Source of the DNA: Pleomorphovibrio marinus
GTDB taxonomy: Bacteria > Bacteroidota > Bacteroidia > Cytophagales > Cyclobacteriaceae
Direction: 5' to 3'
Assembly (NCBI RefSeq): GCF_003347495.1
Contig: NZ_QCXY01000002.1
Span: 310,001-374,000, forward strand
DNA: 64,000 nt
The notes below the pieces were generated by a model, which was given only the letters and a program-made list of their open reading frames with translations, had not been told where the DNA came from and searched no databases. Both the position numbers and the translations under genes were made by a program. The number at the start of each line of letters is the position of its first letter. Position 1 is the first letter of the stretch. This document shows, one piece after another, positions 17,589 to 27,957 of this stretch.

Positions 17589-18914
17589 TTGGTACTCAAT
17601 TTTAAAAAGGAGTATTCTATCAAGCAACTTATGTTGCTGTTTTTTTACATGGGTATTTTTTGCCTACCAATCGACAGTTTCCCACTTTTTCCTACAGATA
17701 ACGAATATCGTCCAATTTCCTTCTTTTTTTTTATGGGTGCATTTTTCCTTTATTTAATGGAAGGAAAAATTAATTTCCATGACATTATAGTAGTTGTGTT
17801 ATGCCTATTTATTGTGCTACATTCCTTATTTTCTTCCTTTTTTATTCTTGACCAGTATAGCCATCTTATCAAAAGTTTTATTACTTTAACAATTTTTATT
17901 ATTGTCAGTATAGTCTCATTCAATTGCATACAATTTGGGCTTGAATATAATAGAGAGGAGTTCTTAAAAAATTTATCTATTGTTATAGTATTTAGCCTAT
18001 TACTGATTTTTTTTGTAGGCTTTTTCCAAATACTTGAGATTTTTCGTCTTATACCTCGGAGTATCTCGAATTTCATAACCTTTATTTTTAGTTATAGGAC
18101 TGCAAATAGATTACAGGGGGTTTCAGGGGAGCCATCCTGGATGGTAAGGTACTTGTCTCTTTTTGGTATTTTCACTTATTATTTTTATAAAGGCCCTTTA
18201 AAAACAATTATTTTAGTTTTAACAGGAATTTACTTATTGTTGTCAGGTTCTTCCTATGGATATTTGGTTTTTTTAATCTCTATTGGTGTTTACCTTGTAA
18301 TTTTTAAGTTGAGCTTTAAGACCTTTGCTCTTTCAGTTTTAGGGATGATTTTTATTTTTCTGACTATTAACTGGGTGGTAAATACTAAGTCGGATAATTA
18401 TACTGTACAAAGGCTTGGGAAAATTACCGTAATTTTAAAAAATCCTGAAGCCTTATTTTTGATTTTGGAAAGTGATGGTTCTATGTTCCAACGGATAATG
18501 AACCCTGTAATTGGTTTTCAAAGTGGACCAGATAGCTACTTTCTTGGATTGGGATTGGATGGGTACAGGTATATATATTCCGAAAAAATATTGAAAAACT
18601 ATAAGTATGCTACTAATTTTGAAACTGTAAATAGAGCGGTTAAAGGCCAAATTTATACGACTCCGAAATCTCTTTATTCAAAATTCTATGCTGAGTTAGG
18701 TGTAGTAGTGTTTCTTTTATTTTTGGTTTTTTTATTTTACCTTTTTGTTAAAATTATCAAAGTAAAAAAAATTAACGATCAGTATTTTGGATTTCTTTCT
18801 TTGTTCTTTTCTTTTTCAATTATTTCTATTTTAAATACTGACAGTATTATCAATCACAGTTTTATATTTTCAATGTATTTCATTTCATTGTTTAGTACAC
18901 ACCTACAGAAATGA
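17589..18914 (+). CDS. Wzy-like polysaccharide polymerase / O-antigen ligase family
   Basis: 441 residues, strongly hydrophobic, with about ten to eleven predicted transmembrane helices and one larger polar loop (about 255-370) between late helices. This topology is that of Wzy polymerases and O-antigen ligases, whose sequences are poorly conserved. The segment SGEPSWMVRYLSLFG resembles the conserved region seen in many Wzy-like proteins. It starts at TTG 17589, two bases after the previous stop. As the only multi-spanning enzyme of this type in the locus, it is most likely the polymerase, acting at the periplasmic face. Assignment rests on topology and context. Confidence 0.75.
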   Translation: MVLNFKKEYSIKQLMLLFFYMGIFCLPIDSFPLFPTDNEYRPISFFFFMGAFFLYLMEGKINFHDIIVVVLCLFIVLHSLFSSFFILDQYSHLIKSFITLTIFIIVSIVSFNCIQFGLEYNREEFLKNLSIVIVFSLLLIFFVGFFQILEIFRLIPRSISNFITFIFSYRTANRLQGVSGEPSWMVRYLSLFGIFTYYFYKGPLKTIILVLTGIYLLLSGSSYGYLVFLISIGVYLVIFKLSFKTFALSVLGMIFIFLTINWVVNTKSDNYTVQRLGKITVILKNPEALFLILESDGSMFQRIMNPVIGFQSGPDSYFLGLGLDGYRYIYSEKILKNYKYATNFETVNRAVKGQIYTTPKSLYSKFYAELGVVVFLLFLVFLFYLFVKIIKVKKINDQYFGFLSLFFSFSIISILNTDSIINHSFIFSMYFISLFSTHLQK

Positions 18915-19660
18915 AAGTTTCTATTATAACACCTAGCTTTAACTCTTCCACCTTCATTAGGGAAACAGTAGATTCAGTTATTTGCCAAACTTATAAAGAT
19001 TGGGAGCTAATTATTTGTGATGATGGTTCTGATGATGGCACCATAGAAATTCTCAAAAAATATGTTGCACTAGATCAAAGAATCAAACTAATTCAAAATG
19101 AAGTTAATTTTGGACCAGCTGTTTCAAGAAATAATGCAATTAAACACGCCAGTGGGGATTTCATTGCCTTTTTGGATAGTGATGATGTTTGGATGCCAGA
19201 AAAGTTGGCCATGCAGATTTCTTTTATGCTAAAAAACAACATCGCTTTTTCATTTAGTCCCTATATACGGATTACGGAAAATGGGGATTATATAAATACT
19301 ATTTATGTGCCTTCAAAAGTCAATTATGATCAACTTTTAAAATCTTGTCATATTGGGTGTTTAACTGCTGTTTATTCCGTCAAAATGCTTGGTAAGGTTT
19401 ATATGCCTAATATTTCAAAACGTCAAGACTTTGCACTTTGGCTTAAAATTCTTAGGATGATTCCCTTTGCCTATAGTTTTCCAGAGGTCCTTGCTAAGTA
19501 TAGGGTTCGGAAAAATTCCATAAGCAATAATAAATTTAAAGCCGCAAAATACCAGTGGAAAGTTTATAGAGAAGTGGAAAATCTCGGTTTTTTTCGTTCC
19601 GTTTATTACTTTTGTTATTATTCTTTCTTGGGTTTCACAAAAACCTACTTTAGTAAATAA
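18911..19660 (+). CDS. GT2-family glycosyltransferase
   Basis: 249 residues, starting within the stop of the polymerase gene (ATGA). KVSIITPSFNSSTFI, CDDGSDDGT and the metal site LDSDD (88-92) followed by VWMPEKL are classical GT2 motifs; RQDFALW near 173 takes the position of the ED/QD base motif. It resembles WbbD/TuaG-type transferases. The last 30 residues are aromatic-rich. Fourth GT2 of the main locus. Confidence 0.88.
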   Translation: MKVSIITPSFNSSTFIRETVDSVICQTYKDWELIICDDGSDDGTIEILKKYVALDQRIKLIQNEVNFGPAVSRNNAIKHASGDFIAFLDSDDVWMPEKLAMQISFMLKNNIAFSFSPYIRITENGDYINTIYVPSKVNYDQLLKSCHIGCLTAVYSVKMLGKVYMPNISKRQDFALWLKILRMIPFAYSFPEVLAKYRVRKNSISNNKFKAAKYQWKVYREVENLGFFRSVYYFCYYSFLGFTKTYFSK

Positions 19661-21321
19661 TGAAGTTCTATTTCTTATTTATTTTTATTGTATCCTCATT
19701 TGTTGAATCTTTCGGTCAAAGTCTGCATTTGTCAAGTTTATATGAAGTAAATAGAAGAAACCAAATAATTGGGAAATTTGATAAAAACCACTCTTTTGCG
19801 TTGAGGCCAATTTTTTTTGAAAACACCTTTGATTTTATAGTTAATTCTGATTCATTAATGACTAACCACCCCACTTCAGATTTTTTTGATGTGTATCCTA
19901 TAGTTTCAAATAATCAATTTAACCAGGGTCGTCCATATGGATGGGGTTATGGAATTAGTCATCCTAATGTTGGTTTTCAAAATTACTTTTCTGGAGGCAT
20001 TGGGTTTCGATATAAGTTTATTAATGTGTCCTTACAACCAGAATTTAATTTTTCTGAAAACCGATCTTTTTCAGGTTACCCGGATTATTTTGAAAGGGGA
20101 GTTAATGTGGCCAGATTCAGGTATTGGAATACAGGTGATTTCCCCGAAATTTTTCATGATCAACCTCATCTTGCCTTTTGGTATGGTCAATCCAAAGTTT
20201 CACTTACTCATAAATCCTTTGAACTGGGTGTTTCTACCCAAAATATTTGGTGGGGGCCAGGTCAATTTAATTCTTTGGTGTTTAGTAATAATGCCAAGGG
20301 GTTTCCACATCTTTCATTGAATACGGTTAAACCCGTCTCCACATTTCTGGGTAACTTCGAAGGCCAAGTACTCGTTGGTAGGTTAGAAAATTCCCTTCGC
20401 CAACCTACTCAGAGTGATCAATTAAACAATGACTATTTCCGAAATTTCAATGGAGATTGGAGATACCTCAACGGGTTTACAATTACCTATAATCCCAAAT
20501 GGATATCGGGTATGTTTTTGGGATTGTCAAGGGCATACCATCAGTATAATAACGATATGAGTGGCCACATTAGGGAGTATTTCCCTATTTTCGACCCATT
20601 TCAAAAAGATTCCTTTGGATTTGAACGTGACGGTGAAGGGAGGGATCAAATTGCCTCTGTTTTTATGCGATACGTTGTGCCAAATGCCCAATCTGAATTT
20701 TATTTTGAATTTGGAAGAAGAGATCATTCTTTGAATTGGAGGGAGTTTTTATTGAATCCCGAGCATGCAAGAGCCTATCTTTTGGGTTTTACTCACTTGG
20801 TGGATTTAACTGGCATGAGGCCAAAGTTACAATTCCGGGGCGAAATTACACATCAGCAAGAATCTGTAAATCGGTATATACGTTATCCTGGATTGGGCGG
20901 TAACATTACTTGGCATACTCATTGGAATGCCCGAGGTTTCGTGAATCATGGTCAGGCTTTAGGGGTAGGATCCGGAGTAGGCTCTAATGTTCAAACTTTA
21001 GAAGTCGCCTTCGTGGACAAATTCAACAAACTGGGTATTTTGATGGAAAGATTGGCCAACCACCAAGACTTCTATTTTCGCGCATTTGGTCAACAGAGGG
21101 AGCACAAACCCTGGGTGGACTTAAGTTTAGGGCTGCTGTTTAGCCACCAATGGGAAAGGTTTCTGGTTGATTCCCGTCTTCAATTTATTCATGCAAATAA
21201 TTATCAATGGCAATTAAAGCCTGAATCTGAGCCCAATTTTCCAGTCGGGGTGCATAAATTTTCCGTTTTTGGTCAAATGAAACTAATATATTTAATGAAT
21301 CTGGATCAATTGCGCAAATAA
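19660..21321 (+). CDS. Wzi-like capsule assembly outer-membrane protein
   Basis: 553 residues with a signal peptide (1-20, ending SFGQ) and alternating aromatic/polar beta strands throughout, as in an outer-membrane barrel. The segments WWGPGQFNSLVFSNNA and PWGYGISHPNVGFQNYFSGG-like stretch match the Wzi family, in which the barrel holds or organises capsule polymer at the cell surface. Start and previous stop overlap as TAATG. It ends the tightly coupled run. A Wzi-like protein argues that the product is kept as a capsule or surface layer, at least in part. Confidence 0.85.
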   Translation: MKFYFLFIFIVSSFVESFGQSLHLSSLYEVNRRNQIIGKFDKNHSFALRPIFFENTFDFIVNSDSLMTNHPTSDFFDVYPIVSNNQFNQGRPYGWGYGISHPNVGFQNYFSGGIGFRYKFINVSLQPEFNFSENRSFSGYPDYFERGVNVARFRYWNTGDFPEIFHDQPHLAFWYGQSKVSLTHKSFELGVSTQNIWWGPGQFNSLVFSNNAKGFPHLSLNTVKPVSTFLGNFEGQVLVGRLENSLRQPTQSDQLNNDYFRNFNGDWRYLNGFTITYNPKWISGMFLGLSRAYHQYNNDMSGHIREYFPIFDPFQKDSFGFERDGEGRDQIASVFMRYVVPNAQSEFYFEFGRRDHSLNWREFLLNPEHARAYLLGFTHLVDLTGMRPKLQFRGEITHQQESVNRYIRYPGLGGNITWHTHWNARGFVNHGQALGVGSGVGSNVQTLEVAFVDKFNKLGILMERLANHQDFYFRAFGQQREHKPWVDLSLGLLFSHQWERFLVDSRLQFIHANNYQWQLKPESEPNFPVGVHKFSVFGQMKLIYLMNLDQLRK

Positions 21322-21425
21322 TACCTAAATTTGAATATTCGAAACTTAAGAAAATTGATTAAACGAAAATTTTTAAACCGAAACACATCTTTTCTTTTAC
21401 CTAAAATTTAAATTTCTTTTACTAA

Positions 21426-22475
21426 ATGAAAGTATTGATAACTGGTACAGCCGGATTTATTGGCATGCACCTTGCTGAGAGGTTGTTGAATAGAGGAGAC
21501 GAAGTAATTGGCATAGATAGCCTCAATGATTATTATGACGTTAATCTAAAACTGGCTCGTTTAGAAAAGACTGGCATACCCAAAACCCAAATACAAAAGG
21601 GGAAGGTTATTCAGAGCCAAAAATTCCCCAAATATCAATTTGTACAATTAAACTTGGAAGACAAGAAGTCCTTAACGGACTTGTTTGAAAGGGAACGATT
21701 TGACAAGGTTGTAAATTTAGCCGCTCAGGCTGGGGTAAGGTATTCATTGACCAACCCAGATGCCTACATACAAGCAAACATTGTTGGCTTTATCAATGTT
21801 CTTGAAGCATGTAGGAAATATGAGATTAAACATTTGGCCTATGCATCTTCTAGTTCGGTATATGGATCAAACGTAAAAATGCCTTTCTCCACAAGTGATT
21901 CAGTGGATCACCCTGTTTCCTTGTACGCGGCCTCAAAGAAATCCAATGAATTGATGGCTCATACCTACAGTCATCTTTTTGGGTTACCCACAACTGGATT
22001 GCGGTTTTTTACCGTATATGGTCCATGGGGAAGACCAGATATGGCTTTGTTTTTATTTACAAAAGCAATTAAGGAAAACAAGCCTATTGATGTATTTAAT
22101 TACGGTAAGATGAAAAGGGATTTTACTTACATAGACGATATCGTAGAAGGAGTTGTCCGGGTGTTGGACCATCCTCCTACCCCAACGCCAGATTTGGACA
22201 ATTCAGTAATGGATCCAAGCCTGTCTAGGGCTCCATATAAGGTGTTCAATATAGGGAATTCATCTCCAGTAGAATTGATGGATTTTATTGTAGCTATAGA
22301 AGAAGCTTTGGGTAAAGAGGCTCTGAAAAACCTTATGGAAATCCAGCCTGGAGATGTTCCGGCAACTCATGCGGATACCACACCCCTGGAAAATGAATTG
22401 GGGTATAGACCTAGCACACCGGTAAAAACTGGGGTCAAAAAATTTATCGAATGGTACAACGATTATTACCGTTAA
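21426..22475 (+). CDS. UDP-glucuronate 4-epimerase family protein
   Basis: 349 residues, an extended SDR. The NAD-binding motif TGTAGFIG (7-14), the SSSSVYG segment (141-147) and catalytic Tyr167/Lys171 in YAASKK are intact. [16 protein letters not shown] and [10 protein letters not shown] are the signature of the CapI/LspL group that interconverts UDP-glucuronate and UDP-galacturonate. This would give the polymer an acidic sugar. The gene lies 104 bp after the Wzi-like gene. No UDP-glucose dehydrogenase is present in the window, so the UDP-glucuronate must come from elsewhere. Confidence 0.88.
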   Translation: MKVLITGTAGFIGMHLAERLLNRGDEVIGIDSLNDYYDVNLKLARLEKTGIPKTQIQKGKVIQSQKFPKYQFVQLNLEDKKSLTDLFERERFDKVVNLAAQAGVRYSLTNPDAYIQANIVGFINVLEACRKYEIKHLAYASSSSVYGSNVKMPFSTSDSVDHPVSLYAASKKSNELMAHTYSHLFGLPTTGLRFFTVYGPWGRPDMALFLFTKAIKENKPIDVFNYGKMKRDFTYIDDIVEGVVRVLDHPPTPTPDLDNSVMDPSLSRAPYKVFNIGNSSPVELMDFIVAIEEALGKEALKNLMEIQPGDVPATHADTTPLENELGYRPSTPVKTGVKKFIEWYNDYYR

Positions 22476-22548
22476 CATAAAAAATGGCAGGTTTGCATGT
22501 TATCTCCATAAAATTTTCCAAATCTGTAAATAATTGCCCATAATTGAT

Positions 22549-22556
22549 TAATTTTG
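22549..22556 (+). promoter_or_regulatory. Possible -7 promoter element before the WecA-like gene
   Basis: TAATTTTG matches TAnnTTTG and lies 16 bp before the start codon at 22573. No good -33 element is found at the right distance, so this is only suggestive. Confidence 0.3.
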
Positions 22557-22572
22557 CCAAAAGCTTTCTAAC

Positions 22573-23736
22573 ATGAATATTTTTCTTTCTTTACTTACTT
22601 CCTTCTTCTTAGGATTTTTAATCACTCCAGTAGTGGTCATGGTGCTAAAAAAAATCAACATGACTGAAGTGCCTGGGGGGCGAAAAATTCATGTTGGTTA
22701 TATCCCCTCCATGGGTGGGGTTGCTATCATGCTTTCAAGTTTTTTTGGACTTTTGGCATGGCTTTCCTTCGAACAGATTTTGGAAACCCGCTACTTTCTA
22801 GTTGCCTTGGCCATTATGTTTTCTGTTGGTCTTAGGGATGATTTGATTGAATTAAGTGCCGTTCAGAAACTAATAGGACAGTGTATCCCAGCATTTTTTG
22901 TGATTATTATGGCGGATATTAGGGTTTCTGGTTTTTATGGTTTCATGGGTATTTATGAATTACCCTATTTTGTAAGTGTGATTATAAGCTTTTTTGTTTT
23001 GGTAGTACTTACTAATTCCTTTAACTTGATTGATGGCTCGGACGGACTCGCTGGTACCCTTGCCGTAATTACCCTGTCCTTCCTTGGTTGGTGGTTTTAC
23101 GAGGCCAATCTCATTGCTTATAGTTTAATTTCTTTTACTATCATTGGAGGGATCATTGCATTTTTGGTTTATAATTGGCATCCCGCCAAAATTTTCATGG
23201 GGGATACTGGATCCTTGAGCTTGGGATTTGCCTTAACCGTACTGGTGATTTTGTTCGTTGACAAAAATGGCACTATGGCTCCTTGGGAAGGTGCAAAAAC
23301 CAGTGCCCCCATAGCTGCTGGAGCGGCTTTGATGATTATCCCTATCTATGATACATTGCGGATATTTATTAGGAGAGCCTTGAAAGGTAAATCCCCTTTT
23401 AAACCAGACAAAGGACACGTACATCACTTTTTAATTCGAATGGGGCTAAGGCACGACCAAGTAGCTTTGATATTAGGTGGGGTTAAGTGCTTGTTTATTG
23501 CGTTTGCATTTGGTGCTTTTGGAGCAAGTGATCATGTAGTGTTACCTATTATGGTGATAGCTGCCGTAAGTCTTGGGTTATGGATGGATCAGCAAACTTT
23601 AATCCATATAAAGAACAATTGCATGAATTCCCCTGCTATTTCCGAGAAGCAGGTATTTAAAGCAAAAATTATCCCCAGAAAAAAGCCAGTTATTTCTGAT
23701 AAGATATTTGATAATAATAAGATAAATATGAACTGA
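22573..23736 (+). CDS. WecA/TagO-type undecaprenyl-phosphate sugar-1-phosphate transferase
   Basis: 387 residues with about eleven transmembrane helices. Family motifs are in order: PGGRKIH (34-40), the LRDD metal-binding pair (87-90), NSFNLIDGSDGLAG (148-161), KIFMGDTGSLSLG (206-218) and the late GHVHHFLIRMG (281-291). This is the GlcNAc-1-phosphate transferase class that starts lipid-linked glycan synthesis on undecaprenyl phosphate, here the likely initiating enzyme for the repeat unit. MraY lacks the HVHHF form seen here, so WecA/TagO is the better fit. It is the last gene before a strong terminator. The 40-residue Lys-rich tail is unusual. Confidence 0.9.
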   Translation: MNIFLSLLTSFFLGFLITPVVVMVLKKINMTEVPGGRKIHVGYIPSMGGVAIMLSSFFGLLAWLSFEQILETRYFLVALAIMFSVGLRDDLIELSAVQKLIGQCIPAFFVIIMADIRVSGFYGFMGIYELPYFVSVIISFFVLVVLTNSFNLIDGSDGLAGTLAVITLSFLGWWFYEANLIAYSLISFTIIGGIIAFLVYNWHPAKIFMGDTGSLSLGFALTVLVILFVDKNGTMAPWEGAKTSAPIAAGAALMIIPIYDTLRIFIRRALKGKSPFKPDKGHVHHFLIRMGLRHDQVALILGGVKCLFIAFAFGAFGASDHVVLPIMVIAAVSLGLWMDQQTLIHIKNNCMNSPAISEKQVFKAKIIPRKKPVISDKIFDNNKINMN

Positions 23737-23750
23737 TACAGTTTCTATAT

Positions 23751-23788
23751 AAAAAAAGGCCGACTTCTTAAAGTCGGCCTTTTTTTTG
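23751..23788. terminator. Strong bidirectional terminator ending the polysaccharide locus
   Basis: AAGGCCGACT and AGTCGGCCTT form a perfect 10-bp stem with a TCTTAA-type loop, with A residues before and T residues after. It lies between the plus-strand WecA-like gene (stop 23736) and the minus-strand gene ending at 23802. Confidence 0.92.
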
Positions 23789-23801
23789 ATTTAAACTTTT
23801 A

Positions 23802-24695
23802 TTAAACATCGCAAATTTCCACCCCTTGTTTCAAAGAAGCTAATTTGTCGTCTCTTTTAGGAATAAATTCTTGTCCCACATATCCCTTATATCCGGTTTC
23901 TACAATTGCTCTCATAATGGCAGGATAATATAACTCTTGGGTTTCATCGATTTCGTTCCTTCCGGGTACACCTCCAGTATGATAGTGTGAAATATAGGGA
24001 TGGAACTCCCGTATGGTTGCAATGACGTCACCCTCCATGATTTGCATATGATAAATATCATAAAGGAGCTTCATCTTCTCGGAACCTACCCCTTTGCAAA
24101 CTTCGGCTCCCCAGGCAGTGTGGTCTGCTTGGTAATCCTTGTGATTGACCTTGCTGTTGAGAAGCTCCAAGCACATAATCACATCATGCTTTTCCGCAGT
24201 ATCCATTACTCTTTTTAGCCCTTCTACACAGTTTACGATACCCTGTTCGTCATCCAGGCCCCTTCTGTTTCCGGAAAAACAGATGATTTGTTTATATCCT
24301 GCATCTGCTACCTTCGGGATTACTTCTTCATAACTTTTTACAAGTTCATCATGTAGTTCCGGGTTATTCCAACCGTTTTCAATCCCTTTACCGGCACCCC
24401 AAGGTAATGCACAATCTAGTCCATGCTTTTTCAATATGGGCCATTCTTCTGGTCCGGTGAGTTCAATGGATTTCAAACCAATTTCTTTGGCTGCTACGCA
24501 TAAGTCCTCAAATTCAATCTCATTATAACACCACCGACATACCGAATGGTTAATATTTCCCTTTAGCTCATTAGGCAGTTGCTCTTCCGCTGCATTTATC
24601 CTATTAAAAAGTGAGGGGGCTAAAAAACCCAAAGCTGTAGTGGCCCCCACTTTCTTCATGGCTGATCTTCTTCCGTTGCTAGATTGCTTCTTCAT
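23802..24695 (-). CDS. Tat-exported hydroxypyruvate-isomerase-like TIM-barrel protein
   Basis: 297 residues. The N-terminus has the twin-arginine motif RRSAMKK and a hydrophobic stretch (GATTALGFLAPSLF), so it is probably exported folded through Tat. The rest is a xylose-isomerase-like TIM barrel with metal-ligand positions CLELLNSK, LLYDIYHMQ, HYHTGG and GYVGQEF, as in hydroxypyruvate isomerase and sugar-phosphate epimerases. The substrate is unknown. Because it is periplasmic and lies 15 bp downstream of the large cytochrome/HEAT protein, it probably isomerises an oxidised sugar made there; this is inference. Confidence 0.82.
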   Translation of the reverse strand: MKKQSSNGRRSAMKKVGATTALGFLAPSLFNRINAAEEQLPNELKGNINHSVCRWCYNEIEFEDLCVAAKEIGLKSIELTGPEEWPILKKHGLDCALPWGAGKGIENGWNNPELHDELVKSYEEVIPKVADAGYKQIICFSGNRRGLDDEQGIVNCVEGLKRVMDTAEKHDVIMCLELLNSKVNHKDYQADHTAWGAEVCKGVGSEKMKLLYDIYHMQIMEGDVIATIREFHPYISHYHTGGVPGRNEIDETQELYYPAIMRAIVETGYKGYVGQEFIPKRDDKLASLKQGVEICDV

Positions 24696-24710
24696 GTATT
24701 CTGTATTGGT

Positions 24711-27700
24711 TTATGATGATTGTTTCTTTAGGCTCATTAGGTACTCTACTAGGTCCACAAGCTCCTGTGTAGTCATGGCCTTCTCAAGTCCTGATGGCAT
24801 CATGGAATTTTCCATTTGCTCCATTGAGGAAATATCGCTGGTTTTAAGGGACATGCTGTTTCCCCCTGGGAGCTTTAGGTCCAGGTCTGTTTCTGTTTGA
24901 CTGGCAATAATTCCCCCTATAACGCTTCCGTCGTTTAAGGTAATTAAATAACCTTCAAAACCGAAATTTATTCCAGCGTCTGGGTGGATTATGGAAATGA
25001 ATTGAGCCTCTCTAGAAAGTTTACTTCCTATCTCGGTAAGGTTAGGGCCAAAGTCCATTCCTATACTTCCTACTTGATGACATAACGCACAGTTCTCTTT
25101 AAATATCCTAAGGCCATTTTCTTTATCCCCTTTCATAGTCAAAAGTTCATTCATGGGAGGTAACTCTTCGCTACTTGCTTGACCACTATCCAGATAGGAT
25201 GCGGCTTCTATTCTTACACTTTTTCTCCATGCTTTGCTAACTCCATCCACAGCAGAGGCTTTCAGGTTTTCTGGAAACTTACCTTCTTTCAGCAAACTGA
25301 GTACCCTATCCTCCCCACCGTAGCTGCCGCCAATGGCTTTTGCCGCTTCCCTTCTAAGGTTAAGAGGAGCTGAAGAATCCAACGCTGTAGTTTCCAAAAT
25401 ATCCAATGAAGCCTTGTTTCCTACTCCCCTCATTGCCAATAAAAGGTTCGCCGCATTTCTTTCCTCTTCTTCCTTAAGGTAAGACCTAACTTTTTCAGAC
25501 CCCCCTTGTTGCAGTAATAAACCAGCTGCGGTTTTACCTAGATTATTGTCAAACTCCTTAATGGCTAAATCAAGTAAGTTTTCGTTTTCTGAAGTTACTT
25601 CAAACCTGCTTACCAGTTCCAGGTATTCCTCCGTTCCATAAGTTTCTTCCAGGGTAGTTTTCAGAGTGGTCTGTGCCACATTAGATTGTTTTAAATATCC
25701 TGGATCTAAGTGATTCAAAACCAATTTATTGATTCTGGTTTGATCCTGCCCTTTTTCGGTATTTATCTGCCTATCTTCTAACATTTTGATCAGGGCCCGG
25801 GATTTTTTTGCCTTATCGGGGTTGAAATCAAAAGCCCGGAAGTACCTCAATCTATTATCTAATGAATTCTCATCATTTGAGGCCAAAGCAGCTAAGGTAG
25901 GGATGGCCAACCCAGTCCTTGACCTCCACACGATGTCGTCATGGCCTTTTTGGTTGCTAGCATCATCCAAGGATTTCCAGGCAGTATAGAACTTATCCCA
26001 TTGGCCATCTGCCCCTATGCCTAACGCCTCCAGGTACCACCTGTCCTCCCCATCATGCTGGTTGGCAAGGGTGGCCCAAATTTCAGCTGCTTCTTGGGAA
26101 GAGTTGTTCTTTAAGGCGATAGCCACTTCCCTTCTAACCTGAGGGTCACTATCTTTCGAAAGTTCCTTTAGCATTTGGGTCAGGTCCATATCTGCTTGAC
26201 GAGCGGCACGTATGGCTGCAATTCTCAAATTCGGATCTTGGTGTGAAGTTGTTTTTCGAATATATTCCTCCCCCAAATTTTCCATTTTGGCCAACACCCA
26301 GAATGCCCTTGCTTTCATTCTTGGATTTTCGTGGGAGGTATATATGTTATTCAAGGAGGACTCGGCTGTTTCACCGAATTCCATCAGTGCTTTCCAAGCT
26401 TGGTGCCTTACGGATAAGTTGGGGTTCTGTAATGCCTCCACAGCGCCCTCCACGGTATTCATCTCAAAGGCCGGAACGCGATATGGAGAATCGGGGATTG
26501 CTACTCTAAAAATCCTTCCTCTATACAAGTCACCTACTTGATGGCCTCCCACACCAGGGTCATACCAATCCGCTACCATCAAAGAGCCATCAGGGGCTAC
26601 GCATACGTCAGAGGGTCTAAACCATTGGTCATGGTCCCCAACCATGATGTTTACGATTTCTGCTTTATAGCCAGCACCATCATTTTTCACCGGATAAGCC
26701 CTGACTACATTGGGGCCGGCATCTGAATGTATCATTTGGTCCCAGAATATTTCAGGCAGAAGTCTTCCTTCATAGACTACCATCCCTGTAGGTGACCCTG
26801 CTCCGGTTTGGAGTAAGTTTGGGACTACCCCCGGATCATTTAGGTGCCAGTGTTGTAAAGGGATCTCCTTCTCCTTGTTGGTTCTATTTGCCCTCCAGCC
26901 AGCACCTGTCATCTCATCCTTGTAGCCATAATTGCCAAACTCCATTACATAATTGATCCTGACCCCCTTATTGCCATCATCGTCATTATCAGACTGCCAC
27001 ATGGTACCATAGGAATCCACAGCAACCTCATAGTTGTTTCGGAAATTTTGGCCCAAGACTTCAAATTCAGTCAAATCCGGGTTGCACCTGAATACCAACC
27101 CCTCCTTGTAATTTTCGGTGTTTACCGTTTTCCCAAATTTATCCACGATAAGATTACCATCCTTGTCCTTGATTTGCCCCCCTGAGTTTCCAAAGTTAAA
27201 ATAAAACTTACCATCGGGGCCGAAGACAAAGGCATGCATGCCGTGGTCATGCTGTTCACCGTCTATTCCCTGAAAAAGAATTTCTTTTTTATCCGCTACA
27301 TCGTCTCCGTCAGTATCGGTTAGTAGCCAGACGTAGGGGCTTTGGGACACAATAACTTGATTTCCCATCACCCATATCCCCAAAGGTGCATTTAGTTCTG
27401 GATCTTGATAAAAAACGGTGCTTTTATCGGCTTTTCCGTCACCAGTGGTGTCTTCAAGAATGACAATGCGATCCCCTTCCGGCTTGGTGTCGTTGCCCGT
27501 GATCTCGGGCCGGTAGTTATAGGCTTCACAAACCCAAACCCTCCCTTTATGGTCAATGTCAATGTTTGTAGGGTTGGTGATCATAGGTTCAGAAGCAAAT
27601 AAAGAGGCTTCTAAACCATCTGCTACTTGGATTCCCAAAAGAGCATTTTCAGGTTGTCTCTTTTCCTCCTCACTTAACTTTTCAAATGGATGAAGGTCTT

Positions 27701-27785
27701 GTTCTTTTTCTGAACCACAGGAAAAAAGAACGATGGTATACAGGCAGCAAGTAATAAGCCACGGGTAGCCGATAGGTGATTTCAT
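24711..27785 (-). CDS. Cytochrome c / HEAT / beta-propeller lipoprotein (PVC-type CxxCH protein), copy 1
   Basis: 1024 residues. A lipoprotein signal ends in LFSC near residue 23. Next comes a membrane-bound-dehydrogenase-type beta-propeller (about 50-440; LFASEPMITNPTNIDID, GRVWVCEAYNY, RIVILEDTTGDGKADK), then a HEAT-repeat region (about 440-830), then a c-type cytochrome domain with the haem motif CALCH at 899-903. The family is described as PVC-type haem-binding CxxCH and thought to oxidise sugars or alcohols outside the cytoplasm; no substrate is established. The gene heads a two-gene unit with the TIM-barrel gene. A paralogue with the same domain order is at 35978-39040. Confidence 0.86.
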   Translation of the reverse strand: MKSPIGYPWLITCCLYTIVLFSCGSEKEQDLHPFEKLSEEEKRQPENALLGIQVADGLEASLFASEPMITNPTNIDIDHKGRVWVCEAYNYRPEITGNDTKPEGDRIVILEDTTGDGKADKSTVFYQDPELNAPLGIWVMGNQVIVSQSPYVWLLTDTDGDDVADKKEILFQGIDGEQHDHGMHAFVFGPDGKFYFNFGNSGGQIKDKDGNLIVDKFGKTVNTENYKEGLVFRCNPDLTEFEVLGQNFRNNYEVAVDSYGTMWQSDNDDDGNKGVRINYVMEFGNYGYKDEMTGAGWRANRTNKEKEIPLQHWHLNDPGVVPNLLQTGAGSPTGMVVYEGRLLPEIFWDQMIHSDAGPNVVRAYPVKNDGAGYKAEIVNIMVGDHDQWFRPSDVCVAPDGSLMVADWYDPGVGGHQVGDLYRGRIFRVAIPDSPYRVPAFEMNTVEGAVEALQNPNLSVRHQAWKALMEFGETAESSLNNIYTSHENPRMKARAFWVLAKMENLGEEYIRKTTSHQDPNLRIAAIRAARQADMDLTQMLKELSKDSDPQVRREVAIALKNNSSQEAAEIWATLANQHDGEDRWYLEALGIGADGQWDKFYTAWKSLDDASNQKGHDDIVWRSRTGLAIPTLAALASNDENSLDNRLRYFRAFDFNPDKAKKSRALIKMLEDRQINTEKGQDQTRINKLVLNHLDPGYLKQSNVAQTTLKTTLEETYGTEEYLELVSRFEVTSENENLLDLAIKEFDNNLGKTAAGLLLQQGGSEKVRSYLKEEEERNAANLLLAMRGVGNKASLDILETTALDSSAPLNLRREAAKAIGGSYGGEDRVLSLLKEGKFPENLKASAVDGVSKAWRKSVRIEAASYLDSGQASSEELPPMNELLTMKGDKENGLRIFKENCALCHQVGSIGMDFGPNLTEIGSKLSREAQFISIIHPDAGINFGFEGYLITLNDGSVIGGIIASQTETDLDLKLPGGNSMSLKTSDISSMEQMENSMMPSGLEKAMTTQELVDLVEYLMSLKKQSS

Positions 27786-27957
27786 TTTTTTATATTAGGT
27801 TTATAATTAACTAACGCAAGGTTTGACCCATACTGTAAAATTAGTATAATATTCGAATGGGGGGTTATTCTTGCACTTATTTGTGGTCAAATAATTCAAT
27901 AAATGGTATGTGAGTTAAGCAAAATGTTATTGGGTGTAAACAATACCCTTTGTCATT

